Positions 34,440-46,619 are shown, counted from the first letter of the stretch. The stretch: 64,000 nt of DNA from Nissolia schottii (GCA_003254905.1 QANU01058821.1:60260-124259); one strand, 5' to 3'. Translations and numbers: made by a program. Notes: generated by a model not told the origin, from the letters alone.

Positions 34440-36020
34440 AATGTAGACAGAGGAATAATTAACTGAAATGGAAATATGCAATTCAAGCTAAATTAACTTC
34501 ACTTGAAAAACGTGAAATTTTTGGACGTATAATCAAAACACCTGAAGGTGTAAAGTTAGTAGGGGTACAAGATGGTCTTTGTGCAAAAATGAAATGAGAA
34601 AAATGACACAAAGAAATGTAAAGCACGATTTGTAACACAAGGACATTCACAAAAACCTAACATTGACTGTATGGAGACATATTCTCCTGTGGTGGGTTCA
34701 ATTACATTTAGATATCTTATTAGTATAGTAGTAAATGAAAAATTGACATGCATCTGAGGGATGTTTTTATAGCCTATTTATATACTAGATAGTGAAATTT
34801 ATACCAAAATTCATAAAGGGTTTAAATTTTCTAAAGCGTATAAAAAATTTCTGAGAAATTTGTTTAATAAGACTTCAGAAATTCTTATACGAATTAAAAC
34901 AATCAGGGCGTATATGGTACAATTTTCTTAATCAATACTTGTTGAAAGATGGGTATAAAAATGATTCTATTTGCCCATGTGTCTTCATAAAAAGGTCTGG
35001 TCTAAATTTGTTATAATTGCAATATATGTTGATAATTTAAATATCATTGATCTCTAGAAGAGATTCAAAAAACTGTGGGTTATTTAAAGAAAGAATTTGA
35101 AATGAAAGATCTGGGTAAGACAATTTGTCTTAGCTTACAAATTGAGCATTTGTCAGATGAAGTATTTTTCCATCATTCAATTTATATGTACTGAGAAGGT
35201 TTTACAATGGTTTTACATGGATAAAACACATCCACTTAGTACCCCCCCAATGGTTGTGAGATCACTTGATATCAATAAAGATCCATTCCGACCTTATGAG
35301 AATGACGAAGAACTTCTTGGTCCTGAAGTATCATATCTTAGTGGCAATGGAGTACTAATGTATCTTGCTAAAAATACATGACCAGATATTTTTTTTTGTA
35401 AGCTTATTAGCAAGATTTAGTTTTTGTCCAACAAGAAGACATTGTAATGTTGTTCAACATGTATTGCACAATCTACAAGGATCTATTGATAAATGTTTGT
35501 TTTATTCAAATGAATCTGGTCCCTAACTAATTGGATATGCAAATGCAGATTTTTTTATATCCACATAAAGGTAGATCCTAAACAGACTATTTATTCACAA
35601 GTAAAGGAACACCTATATCATGACATTCAAAAGAACAAACTATAGTTGTTGCTTCATCAAATCATGTAGAGATATTGGAAATTCGTGAAGAAAGTCAAGA
35701 ATGCATTTGACTTAGATCGATCATCCATCACATTTAGGAAATGTCCTGCTTGCCCTTAGAAAAGAAGATGCCAACAATCATGTACAAAGATAATGTTGCT
35801 TGCATAAGTCAACTGAAAGAAAGATACATTAAAGGGGCAAAACAAAACATATTTCACCAAAGATCTTATACACACATGACCTTCAACAGAATGGTGATAT
35901 AGATGTTCAACGAATTTGTTCAAATGATAATTTAACAGATTTATTCACTAAAGCTCTGTTTACTTCAATGATTGAGAAGCTAATATACAATATTGAAATG
36001 TGTCGACTTCAAGATCTGAA
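34440..36020 (+). pseudogene. Copia RT / RNase H remnant
   Basis: RT pieces include LTSLEKREIFGRIIKTPEGV (from about 34,494) and a TYSPVV-like segment near 34,680. The catalytic box is decayed to YVDNL near 35,020-35,035. The 35,142-35,381 open stretch (VVRSLDINKDPFRPYENDEE, YLSGNGVLMYLA) is the connection region, and FTKAL...MIEKL residues near 35,945-35,990 are the RNase H tail. Many stops and frameshifts; not functional. Confidence 0.8.
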
Positions 36021-36241
36021 ATGATGATACTAAGAGGAAGAAAAATATTGTGCTATCTTTTTTCCCCCTAAATCAAGGTTTTTATCCCACTGATTTTTCC
36101 TTATATAAGATTTTAATTAGGCAGTTCCCGTTGAGGTTATTGCATTCTTTTTCCTTTCACCAAGAGTTTTTTCTAATGAGTTTTTTTCTTAATAAGATTT
36201 TAATGAGACATATCTTTGATGGACATCGAAAGGAGAGTGCT

Positions 36242-36464
36242 TGAAAATATTATTAGAGTATGGATGTCCTTAATCCTAATTGATTAGATAAATATGTGTG
36301 TGTGTGTTGATATTATAAAAGATTTGACGTGATCTTATGTATTCTTACCTTAGGCTATAAATAAATCTTATGTATTCTTATGATCAATAGAATAAAGCTC
36401 ATTCTCTTCCTTCTCTATTCTTTCTCTCTTCCATCTGTACTACTCTTTCTATTGTTTCATAACA
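36242..36464 (+). repeat. 3' LTR of second copia element
   Basis: Starts TGAAAATATTATTAGAGT right after a purine-rich GAAAGGAGAG and ends CATAACA. It contains a (GT)n run the 5' LTR lacks. Confidence 0.85.
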
Positions 36465-36634
36465 TAATCTTAATTATAGACTATCACTTATAAATGCCAC
36501 TGTTTGTTCCTGCAATAATCGCATACCCAGAACTCAACCAAACCATAACAAAAAGGAAACAAATAAAAACAAAGAAACAAAAACAAAAATTTAGGAGATG
36601 AGATGAGATGAGATCTGAGATGAGGATGAGATCT

Positions 36635-36862
36635 GCCGTAGTTCTTGACCTCGCAGAGGTAGAGGCGAATGGGGCCGCCGCCGAAGGGGTTGGAGTCGGG
36701 GGGCCGCTGTGCTCCTCGTAGGCGGCGTGGAGGCGGCTGATGAGGGCGTTGAGGCAGCCTTAGGCTTGGCAGAGAGGGCAGGGGCAAGGGGCGGGAGGAG
36801 AGGGGTGGCCGTGCTCGAGAGAAGGCAGGAGTGGAGGTGGTCAAGGTTGCGGAGGAAGTGGT
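36635..36862 (-). pseudogene. ALOG/LSH domain pseudogene fragment
   Basis: Read on the minus strand, this GC-rich island gives FLRNLDHL, then in one frame GHPSPPAPCPCPLCQA, a stop, LNALISRLHAAYEEHSGPP, and after a one-base shift SNPFGGGPIRLYLCEVKNYG. This order matches the ALOG domain of LIGHT-DEPENDENT SHORT HYPOCOTYLS-type plant developmental regulators. The stop (minus-strand TAA at 36,760-36,762) sits at the conserved Trp. The frameshift lies near 36,698-36,704, in a G/C run. The N-terminal third of the domain is missing or scrambled. High GC, unlike its surroundings, fits a gene-derived insert. Neighbours are a copia 3' LTR and an AAT microsatellite. Confidence 0.85.
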
Positions 36863-36950
36863 TGAAGTTGCAGTGGGAGAGGGGGAGTGTGTGTGCTGTG
36901 TAAGGAAGAGGAAGTGAGTGTGTGTGTGTGTGTGTTGTGTAAGGGGTATA

Positions 36951-36960
36951 TAATAATAAC

Positions 36961-36990
<30 letters not shown>
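36951..36990. repeat. (AAT)n microsatellite
   Basis: Twelve or so AAT units, one imperfect, near the ALOG fragment. A (GT)n run lies just before it at about 36,917-36,935. Confidence 0.9.
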
Positions 36991-36991
<1 letters not shown>

Positions 36992-37812
36992 TAATATATA
37001 TGGGCGGGTAGACGGGTAGGCGGGTAGGCGAGTCAGGTCGGATCCAAGACTCGACCCATATATATGACAGATCAGTTGGGTTCAACACGTCGATTCGAAT
37101 CAACCCGACCTATTGCGGGTTGGGTTGGGTCGGATCGACGGGTCGAACTCAACTCATGTTCACCCCTAATTATTTTACATCAATGGTTGGATCTTCTTAC
37201 TAGTTTATTGTGTTTGGAATTTAACTATTATTTTATTAATTTAGAATTAAAACTTTATCATTTATATTAAAAATTAAATACATAAATAGAATTACACGAC
37301 GTCGTCTTCGCTCTCTCCTACGACAACTTCCAGATCAATAGAGTTTCATCTCTTCGTTGTCATTTGAACGACAATGGAAATATGTTAAAGTCACTGGTGT
37401 ATGTGCTATTTAAAGTCAAGATCTGATATTTAGAGGCAGGATCGACGCTAGAGTGCGCCGATGGTGAACCTAGGAAAGAAGGGGTTGTGACAGGAAAAGG
37501 ACACCTTATTTTGTTGAATGGCTAACACCACTCACTAGCAAAATATCTCTTCCACTACTTTCATGGGTCACTTGTCACAGCTCTCTAAGGTTGGGGAAAT
37601 GAGAGTCGGGTGTCTTTTTTGAACATTTTTAGTGACTAATAATTAAGTTTTAGGCAACTAAGGTCTAGCATGGGGTAGAAGGTGCATCAAGCACCACTCT
37701 TTCAAGGTGCATGAAAGTCATCCCCTCGTAATAGACTTAGCCCAACTTGAAACAAATGAGTTGGGTTACCGGCAGTCCCCAAGGTTATGCTTAGAACGGT
37801 GACAATGGTTGG
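36991..37812. other. GGGT/GGTCGG-rich block and spacer
   Basis: From about 37,000 to 37,160 the plus strand repeats GGGTAGGCGGGTAGG and GGGTTGGGTTGGGTCGG units with inverted counterparts (TCGACCC, CAACCCGACC), an arrangement common at the ends of plant DNA elements. The rest to 37,812 holds no gene. Confidence 0.4.
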
Positions 37813-40242
37813 CACTACTAAATAACTTGCGGATAGTGACGAAAATCTGCAACAGAAATAATTCCGTCGCTATTAGCAATGAAACTTGCTACCCGTTGTG
37901 TAAATCTACAAAGAGGTGTATTCGGTTGATTTTAGCCACGAAATCTGCAACAAATTACTTTTGTCACTAAAAATTCCGTGTCTTAGTGACTAAACTATTT
38001 AATATAAAAGATTTAATGTACAATAAACTTAGTGACGAAAAAATTTCGCCGTTGTGTTTTTATAACAATAAACTTTGGAAAGGTAACATTATAAAGGGAA
38101 ATTGCACAAATTATTCTTGAGATTTGTTAAAATTGCACTCCACTTCAAATTATATGTAAAATTGTATTTCACCCCTATTTTTCACTACGATTAATCACTA
38201 ATGATATGTTAAGTTTTTATTTTTATTTCGTGTGTTTTCTGTTTTTATTTGTGGACGAAATAGTAACAACAATGAAAATAGTAAAATATTGTTTCTTGTT
38301 TCAGAATTTTGTAAAAAAATATTGATCACATAAAATAAAAACAAGAAATAAGATTTTATTGTTTTCGATATTTTTCTTACAAAAAACATATGATAAAGAA
38401 ATGAAAATTGAAACTTAACTGATTATTGGTAATCAGTCACAAAGAAATATTGAGGTAGAGTGTAATTTTGCTCATAGTTCAAAATGGAGTATAATTTCGG
38501 CAAACCTCAAGAGTAATTTTGTCCTATTTACCCTATTATTAAATGTAATGGCAATGGAAATATTCCGTTGTTGAGTTCATTTTCAATTTTTTTATAGTAA
38601 GATTTTTATGTATGATTACATACAATTATTTTTTTTTAAAAAAAGATATTAACATAAAATACATTATAATAAAACATACTAGGTGGTTATTTGTGAAGGT
38701 CAATCTTGCTTAACAAAGGAGGCAACATCTAGTTAGAAATTTAAAGTTCACACACGCATGGCTTAGATAAAGACATACATGGCTTACTCCTCATGTACAT
38801 GAAGAGTTGGACTAACTTTGGCCAAATTCAATATGGTTTGATGAAAAGTGTAGACAAAACATTCAAAATAGAAAGTATGAAGAAGGACTCTCCATACATA
38901 CCGGAGGCTCAATACCTCATCAACACACAAGAAGACACTTGTCAGTAATTTTTGTGAAATTTATCTATCATATTATCTAAGTTTATGTTAACAAGCTTAC
39001 TATTTTTTAATATTTTCAGCAAAAACAATTAAAGAGAGAACCGAGGCATTGGGAGCTATTTACTCGGCTTCACACACAGAAAGGAAAGTGGGTAACTCCC
39101 AAGGCACAAGATATTGGTGCATGCATAAATGCAATCAAACTGTAATGTCTATTTTTAAAAACTTGTTATCATAACTATTTATTAACAATTGAATTTGTTA
39201 GGATGAGTACCAAAGACGTTTGAGTGAGAGGCTCACAATTGCCACCTAGAGCGGCCACACCAAATATCAAATCTGATAATATTATTTACTTGTTTATTGC
39301 TGGAGGCGATAGCTAGAAGAAACACATCTCTTTGGCTTAGGTTCTTAAGTCGTTTTTCATGCATCATCTTCTTCTAATTCCAATGAAGGTTGTTTAAATT
39401 TAAAGATGGAAGCCATGCAAAATTTGGTTGCAAGTCTCTCCAAACAGCTTCTTGAAACACAAGTCATTGTGAACATCCAACAAAGCATTCTTAACACAAC
39501 CATGCAACGTTTGGATAAAAATGCTAGTGGCTCTGAAGCAGTACATGGACATCATGAAAATGATACAATTGAGGAAGATGAAAATGAGAATGAAGATGAT
39601 GATATGATTGAGGATGACTAAGACCCTTTTTCATCTTATGTTTGATATGGTGTCTTCATATTTGCTTTGATTATGACATCTTAAATAACTTAAATTTGTA
39701 TTAAGCTATTTCTTTCGGAATACTTTTACTTCTTGAATACATTTTGCTGCACAATTAATGATACATTTTAATTAATTAATTAATGGCTTTTAAGTTTTGT
39801 GATTTAGATGTTGGATTTTGGTTTAATATTGATATATTATTAGATTGACTGAACACAAGTTCAATTATATAATGCACAAGTTTAATTGTATAATGAGACT
39901 TTAAAAAATTGTAGGAAAAATTTATTAAAAAAAATTAGTGATGGAATTATTTTTGTCACTGAGAAAATACATAAAGTGATTAAAATTTAACGATGGTATT
40001 ATTCCACCGTTGAGTTTAAATCTAGTAGAATTTAGACATTAATGTTAGCATGAAATGGACGACATAATTTTTTTTACTAGTCACAAATTATATTTTTTGT
40101 TGCTAAATTATTAGTCACAAAGAATTTTGCAACGACTATGTGTCTATGAAAGATTCCGTTGCTAAGTTCAATATTAGCGACATAATTATTTGATATAACT
40201 ACGGAAATATTTTGTCACTATCCAATGTTTTTTTTAGCAGTG
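37813..40242 (+). mobile_element. CACTA (En/Spm-type) element, non-autonomous
   Basis: The left end is CACTACTAAATAACTTGCGG and the right end on the minus strand is CACTGCTAAAAAAAACATTG. Just inside, both run into GGATAGTGACRAAA. Subterminal phrases on 'gtgacgaaa', 'attccgtcgct' and 'cgttgctaa' repeat in both orientations, as in CACTA elements. The interior has remains of an ORF1-type gene but no TNPD-type transposase. A 3-bp target duplication was not clear. Confidence 0.8.
38690..39621 (+). pseudogene. CACTA ORF1 (plant Transposase_24-like) remnant
   Basis: Exon-like pieces give NSIWFDEKCRQNIQNRKYEE (about 38,830-38,890), then TRLHTQKGKWVTPKAQDIGA (about 39,060-39,120) and DEYQRRLSERLTI (about 39,203-39,240). 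The last open piece, 39,406-39,621 (71 codons), begins MEAMQNLVASLSKQLLETQV and ends in an acidic tail of Asp/Glu. The THTQKGKWV/ERL order fits the plant transposase family 24 domain of CACTA ORF1 proteins. Intron-like gaps lie at about 38,941-39,019 and 39,145-39,201. In-frame stops show decay. Confidence 0.6.
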
Positions 40243-42104
40243 GGCCAAAGAGTGAAAAAGAGAGGAATGACTAAACTTAATAACTCATGTTTGGAAGCAA
40301 TCAATGAAAAGAAAGTGGAATAGCTAGGCCTTTGCCTATCAAAGCTCTCAGGAGTGATTAAGAAGGGGATGAATGCCCCTAATTTTCCATCATTAAATTT
40401 AGTAAACACTCAAACAAGACTAAATCACTTCTACCCTAAACCCTAACAGTCTCTAAGAGAAAAGTACATGGGTGTAGTTATAGCTAGACTATTAAAGTGT
40501 AGAGATTTAAGCGTGAGTGTGTTTAGGATTGTTGAAAATAAGAGGGCCTGGTTGGAATTAGTCCCATCATATCATTAGAGAAAGTAGTCACAATATGCCA
40601 CAATCATCCACCCTAACTAACTTGAGCAACCTCTTTTTCCCCTTTCTTCGAAAAGCCACAAATTAAAATCATGCTTTAGCTTTTTTTTGCTCTTCGCTTT
40701 TTCTTATCACTTTTAGCTTATTTTGTTTGATTTCTAAATGTTCTTTTTCCTGCTTAGTAATATAAGGAATGCCATAATAATAAAGTAGTAATAAGTAGAA
40801 AACAGACCACCCACATTTTGTTTGCAGCCTTAGCCAAAAAGGGCCAAACAGACCAAGGCGTTTTTGCACCAAAAATTAAAGTGATACATATCTATCTTTC
40901 TATCAAGCTTTGTGGGCACTGTAGGAAAGGTCACATTTTGTATAGTGACTGGACACTGAGTGGAGAAAAGGAAACAAAGCAAATTGCTTCCCAAAAGACA
41001 CTGAAAAACATTATTATTTTCCGACATATCAAGTGAATTTTATCCTAAGCCCTCTCAATTTCCGACCCATCTATTATTCCCTTGCCATTTCGCTTATTCA
41101 AAAAATTATTAGATGTTGATAGACTACTAGCTAGATTAAATTGTGCTTTACTCAAAAATAGTGATATATAAAATAATAATTCATGTAGAAGTATAAGTTA
41201 GTGAGAGTTTTAAAATGTCACACTATTAATTGATAGAATACAATTCATATATTAGCACGTAATAATTTTCCGCACATTGTTGATGCAATCACAACATTCC
41301 TGCGCATCTCACTTGTATATTGTTTAGGGAGGTAAAAGCTAGTTTTAAAGCATAAAAACAAACAATTTTATGTATTTAATATTTTAAAAAGCCTGGTGAT
41401 GTATGGGGAGAGTAGTTTGGTTAGACGGTCTAATGGAGAAAGGAAGATCCCTTACCCTTAGCCACTTGTCAAGGGTTGGATATGTTTATCTATCCGATAA
41501 GGTCATGCTTTGTACGGAAATTAGAGAAATAAAATTTTAGGTTTAATTGTGGCCAACTCGATTTAAGTTAGATCAATCAGAGTCCAATAAACTCTAAATT
41601 TTGATAGTTTAAACAAAAAAAAAAAAAAACTAGTACTTTAGAGGATAATAGTGAGAAATCAATGGTTTAAAATTTTACAAAATACATATGTATCGTCCGT
41701 GAGGATAATTGTTCACTTAACTCTCTAAGGTTCAAGATCCTTCACTTTTTCCTTTTTAGTAAATTGCAAAATACACTTTAAAGGAGGGATAGACATGCTT
41801 GCTTGGTGCTAATTATACAACCATTAATTTCAGGTCTTCTCTGATAGCTTTCACACCATTTTCTCCATTTTGTCAACCAAAGATCTGGTTGCATGGGCTG
41901 TTATCAACCCCTTTTCCTTTACATGGAACGTAAGCACTGGATCCAATCCATGTGGCATACATCTTTTTCTTTAACTAAAGAAATATGCATATTCATATTT
42001 GCTTTCCAATCACTAGACTAAGTTTTTATTTCGTTGTGAATTTATGAGTAATTGTTTTTCAGCACACTATTATTTTTAGTTCAACCCCGTTATTTCTATA
42101 CCTC
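40243..42104. other. Intergenic, no gene recognised
   Basis: AT-rich with short frames only; overlapping frames at 40,669-41,036 on both strands show no domain. Confidence 0.5.
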
Positions 42105-42250
42105 AAAAATAATCATCTATCAGTCATTCAATAGAGAAACAAACATTACACAACAGAAAAACAAACATTACATAGCAGAGAAAGGAACATTGGCAAACAC
42201 AGAAAACATGTAATATTAAACAATGTACAAACGAGCACACATAAATGTTC
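42105..42250. repeat. Fragment of the 'AAACAAACATTACA' repeat family
   Basis: The phrase GAAACAAACATTACA occurs twice here and again at 53,426-53,440 inside the MITE-like element. This looks like a degraded relative of that element. Confidence 0.4.
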
Positions 42251-42434
42251 AGTAACAATGTTATTCTATTTTGTAGTAACATTAAACTAATACTTTGTTA
42301 CTGGTTAAAAGAGCTTGAAAACCTGGTGGAATATAATTGGTATGGAATTTGCTTAAACATGTTTTTTACCAAAAGAATATCACGCTCATATTTTAAAATA
42401 CATTTAATTATTTTAGGTTTCACTAATTTATCTG

Positions 42435-42437
<3 letters not shown>

Positions 42438-42468
<31 letters not shown>
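42438..42468. repeat. (TA)n microsatellite
   Basis: About 15 uninterrupted TA units. Confidence 0.95.
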
Positions 42469-42470
<2 letters not shown>

Positions 42471-44099
42471 TAAATTTAAATTAATTACACAAACAAATTT
42501 CTTCTGCGCGGATGAACGTGATGTAGGTACTTTTGGTAGAGATATACAGAATTTTCTGAGACAGTGCAAAAGTCCAAAAAGTGAATGTCGTTTACAAAAT
42601 TATGAAATTCAATTCCCAAAGACTTTTATGCATATTTATTATTTTTCATGTGCTCCAAAGTGAATTATTGGGTAAAGCCCATACTGTTAACGGGTCCACT
42701 GAAGCATATTTTCATCAATTTATTGGAGGGACAAGCAAGCCCCTAGGATGAGCTAAAAATTACGATTACAGGACTGGTAGGTTATGACTCAGAATATAAT
42801 GAGGATAGCACTGAAAGGATCACATCAATGGTTTCTTTTTCTAGCGCCCATTTCACTTGAAAAAAAATCTATAAAACTGCCCAAATTAATATGGTGTCTA
42901 TTTATGATATATGATGAGTTCATATGATGTTATTACTCTCAAATTAAACCAGTTAATTATATCTATATTATATATAAAAAAATATGCAATCTCAGTATGG
43001 AATGCATGCATGTGACCGATCGAATAAGTCTTAAAATAATATTTGAAAGAAGTAGTGTCCACTATTTTACTTGCTAATGTAAGTTAGCTGACTAATTCCA
43101 ATTATTATATATATATGACACAATTATTACAATAGATAACTAATTATACATTTGAAAATTTATAATTGATATGCAAAATCTATGATCATGAAGTTTTGTC
43201 AAGTGATCAAAGGTGTATATTCTGTACTTTAACTAGTTCAAACCTTGATCCACCTAAAAGAATAGATGCTAATTCGAGAACATTTATCACTTTTTAATTA
43301 TAAAAAATTACATCAAGTTATTCATTTTCAAATCAAACTACTCTATGTACTCCTCCATTTTAGTGAGCTCCAAATGGCTTCAATTATAATAGAAATTTTT
43401 TTTGTTAAAGAGTACGAATTTAACTTCTAATTAACAAGGACAAACCAAGATGTAAGAAAGAGATTACGTATTTATTAATTATTAAGATATATATAAAATC
43501 ATTCAAATAATTTTACTCTACAGTTAATTGAATTTTAAAAGAAATAATTTTTGACATAATATCATAATTTATATGACCAAATAAAGGTTAAAAGTTGATT
43601 CTCATTGAACCCTATTTTTAAAATATGATCATGCTTCAAGCCAAAAGAGATGATTCTTAAACAATTTTAATGTGAAACAAACTTTCTATCACCTCACTGT
43701 AATTGTAATCCATTCTAATTGGTTTAAAAGATTATGTGACGCAGGTGCGAAACTTTTTTTTTAATAATTAAACATCACTCAACTATTAAAAAAGATAGGG
43801 ACATAATTGAGTGTATATAACACATCCATAAAACAAATCACAAACAAAACAACTCGAAAACAAAGAGGCGGACACAAAGATCACGACAACAACAATATTA
43901 CATTCGTAATTACGGTTTTGTAACACGATTTAGAACAATAAGCCCTAATTTAATTCAACATTGCATGTCCCCTTTGTATTTGCAAAAAAAAGTTGTGTAC
44001 AACTAAGTTGCATCCACCGTACAATTAACAACAAAATTATACAAAATATTTGTATTATTGTCTCTCTTAAAATAGAATATCACACATTTCCACGCGATT
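42469..44099. other. Intergenic, no gene recognised
   Basis: AT-rich DNA. No convincing coding frame, RNA gene or paired repeat was seen. Confidence 0.5.
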
Positions 44100-44565
44100 T
44101 CGCACACACACCCACACGAGTCTATCACAGTGCAATCACAAAACCTTGAGCTCACTTTCGTTCTTTGTCGTTATTATTCATTCTTCTCCTTCCTTTTCAT
44201 TTTGCGTCTTCATCCTCATCTTCTTATTATTCTTCATCTTCCTCTTCTACATATATATTCTCTTTATTCTGCAAATTCATATTCTTATTCATTCTGTTTG
44301 TTTATCGTATTCGTTCGTGCAATCACCAGATCCAATCGAGAGAATATTCATATTGTTCGTTCATTATGTTTCTAATCATACATATTCATATTTGGTGTAA
44401 TGCAAACCCATGATATGTTGTATAGTACACGCATATATATGTGTCTAAATGTTTGTTTAAGTTTATGTATGTGTATATGTTTGTTTTTAAATGTTGTATA
44501 GTATGTGTATATAGCTTTAAATGTTTGTTTCTAAATGTGAAACCAAACACAAACTTTTACTATTG

Positions 44566-45096
44566 GGGTGAAATCAGGTAGGTTTGGTTCGATTTTTTTG
44601 AAGGAATTTATGTCCAAACCAATCACTTTTTATTGGTTCAATTTTACTAATTTTTTATACCAAACCAAAATGAACATAACTGAATTGGTCTGGTTTGGTT
44701 ATCGGGTTTACCCATGAATAGATAATGATTTTAAAATACAAAAATTTATTTAAAAATTTTAAAATTAAAAAAATCAGAAGAAAAAAAATGATAAAATTAC
44801 AAAATAAACCTTAATAATATGATAAAAACCATGTTTCTTGAGTTAAATGAGCTGAAGGGTTAGGTTGGGATGATGGGTCAGGGAGAAATTTATTTTTGAA
44901 AAAAGGGTAATTCAATCGAGTTAGTTCGGGTTCGCGGGTTGGTTGGGTCTAAAAATTATAAATCCGAGATCCTACTCATTAATGGTTGGGTTTGGTCGGG
45001 TTTTTGATATGATGATCTGATGACTCGAACCAAATAGGTTTGTTTGGTTTGGATTGTCCCGGTTAATCTAGTTGAGTTGTTCTGCTTGCACCCTTA
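44566..45096. mobile_element. Insertion with 10-bp direct repeat, possibly hAT-like
   Basis: TTTACTATTG occurs at 44,556-44,565 and again at 45,097-45,106. Removing what lies between restores a continuous minisatellite phrase. The insert starts GGGTGAAATC and ends GCACCCTTA, a short imperfect inverted end (GGGTG/CACCC). It is rich in GGTTTGGTT and GGGTTGG units on one strand. A shorter 8-bp duplication (hAT-type) is compatible. No coding sequence. Confidence 0.6.
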
Positions 45097-45106
45097 TTTA
45101 CTATTG

Positions 45107-45530
45107 TATACGTAAACTTTTGAAACACATACCATGCACATACTTTTATATAGACATACACAAACTTCTTCAAAAACCATACACATTTTGAAAGACCATA
45201 CACAAACCTTTTGAAACATTATACTCAAACTTATATATAAACCTACACAAACTTTTGAAACAGTGAACACAAGCTTATTCAAAAACCATATACAAACTGT
45301 TACCATCGCATACACAAACTTTTGAAAGAACCATACACAAACTTTAGAAACAGTGGACACAAGCTTCTTCAGAAACCATACACAAACCTTTGAAACACAC
45401 TACACAAACTCATACGTAAGCATACACAAACTGTTACACAAAAATATACACATTTTTATCATTGCATACACAAACTTTTAACACACTATACACCAACTTT
45501 TATATTAACATACACAAACTTTTGACATAA
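45107..45530. repeat. Minisatellite of CATACACAAACTTTTGAAAC units
   Basis: About 20 imperfect copies of a roughly 20-bp unit, core ACACAAACTTTTGAAAC, in one orientation. Variants carry TTCTTCAAAAACC or ATATAAAC spacers. The Val/Cys/Phe-rich minus-strand frame over it is an artefact of the repeat. Confidence 0.9.
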
Positions 45531-45540
45531 GAGAAATGCC

Positions 45541-45675
45541 AAATGAACAACACTTTTGGACAACAATAAGAAGACAAAATTAATGTGCTCTACAAGAAAG
45601 AAAAAGTTAATGGGCTCCACATCATTTTTTGTCATCTTCTTGTTGTCCAGAAGTGTTGATCATCTAACATTTCCC
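45541..45675. mobile_element. Mutator-type MITE with 9-bp target duplication
   Basis: A 135-bp element between perfect copies of TTGACATAA (45,532-45,540 and 45,676-45,684). Left end GAGAAATGCCAAATGAACAA, right end on the minus strand GGGAAATGTTAGATGATCAA; both continue into CACTTYTGGACAACAA. Target duplication length and long inverted ends fit Mutator-derived MITEs. It interrupts the tail of the minisatellite repeat. Confidence 0.88.
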
Positions 45676-46545
45676 TTGACATAATGGTTTGAGACATTAT
45701 CACACTTTGCAGCAACACAACACAAACTCTTCATCAACCATAAACAAACTTTCGAAACAATACCTAAAGAAGAAACTTTACTGACATTATCAAACATGTA
45801 ATAAAAAAAGTCATAGAAACATTAATGCTTTACAAAGATTTCGCTGAGGACACAAACTTTCCTTATTTTTTATGATACGAAACAAACCCTAACAAATATC
45901 GAAAGCAATTTAAATACTAGAAATACAAACTTTAGGTACCTTTTTTTATGTCAAATGCGTCGTCATCAAAATTTGCATCCCATCGCTCCTACTTGCAACA
46001 ACTTCCTCACAAGTTTGTTTCCTTAGGGTTTGGTGAGAGAGCATTCTTTAAGTCAGTGATTGCCAATCGTATGTGATCTTTCTGTGAGTAAGAGAATTCG
46101 AAGCGTGAGCGTGAGTGAGAGAGTAAGAGTGAGAGATCAAGAACGGTTTGAGTGGGAGCGTGTGCATGTGTTTGTGTATGCGAGTGGGGGTGGAGAGAGT
46201 GTGGCAGTTGACAAATAACAAATGGGACCCACTCCATATAATTTTTGTTGTTAGTTGTACGGTAGTTGCAACCTGGTTATACATTTAGCCGAACTATTAT
46301 ATTTGTGTGTATCCTTTTTACCTTTAACTTCAAGATTTTATATGGGAGGTACTGTCCAACTAATTTTCTTTTGATTTTAGGCAAACCCGTCCTTTAACTC
46401 TAACGTGTACATAGATAATTAGATACGGTGCTGAGATAAATTATTGCCTAGTTGTCCACAATGCTAGCATGTCCACACAAAGGGGAACACTGTAAATATT
46501 CCATCCAACCATGCCCTTTCGTGTCATTGCAAATTAAAAACCCCT

Positions 46546-46553
46546 CTATATAC
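46546..46553 (+). promoter_or_regulatory. Probable TATA box of the ZHD gene
   Basis: CTATATAC lies 125 bp upstream of the ZHD start codon, at a fitting distance for a leader of roughly 95 bases. No other TATA-like sequence is better placed. Confidence 0.5.
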
Positions 46554-46619
46554 TTTCACTATATGTCCACCTAGCCACATACATGAACCAAATTAAAACC
46601 TACACACAAACCGAAGAAA

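Larger units (their letters stand above)
32038..36464 (+). mobile_element. Second decayed Ty1/copia retrotransposon
   Basis: A 5' LTR (about 32,038-32,258) and a 3' LTR (36,242-36,464) of about 220 bp share an ATATTATTAGA start, a TATAAATA-like box and 'tattctttctc' to TTTCATAACA ends. The primer site after the 5' LTR is TGTTATCAACAC, a decayed tRNA-Met type. Protease, integrase, RT and RNase H remains follow in copia order. Gag is missing: protease-like sequence starts about 140 bp after the primer site. LTR divergence and many stops show an old, dead copy. Confidence 0.88.
44100..46330. repeat. Minisatellite-bearing repeat element, locus 1
   Basis: A C/T-rich stretch (44,150-44,260), a long 'cacaaactttt' array (45,107-45,530) and a GAGTG-rich tail (46,080-46,200) form a unit whose vocabulary recurs at about 50,460-51,260. 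Both tails reach a similar phrase (ATACATTTAGCCGAAC at about 46,279 and ATACACTTAGCATTAC at about 51,272). Many overlapping frames in the C/T-rich part are low-complexity shadows. Class unknown. Confidence 0.45.

Noticed and set aside
36591-37103. 170-codon minus-strand Pro/Leu-rich frame
   Set aside because: It is a wrong-frame reading of the ALOG pseudogene plus the AAT and GT microsatellites.
44130-44413. Three overlapping plus-strand frames of about 80 codons
   Set aside because: All three frames are open because the DNA is C/T-rich; no domain or sensible start.
45094-45360. Val/Cys/Phe-rich 88-codon minus-strand frame resembling a repeat protein
   Set aside because: Pure translation of the 20-bp minisatellite; periodicity comes from DNA repeats.
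45107-45530. Possible CRISPR-like array
   Set aside because: Units are imperfect, adjacent and lack unique spacers of constant length; plant nuclear context and no cas genes.
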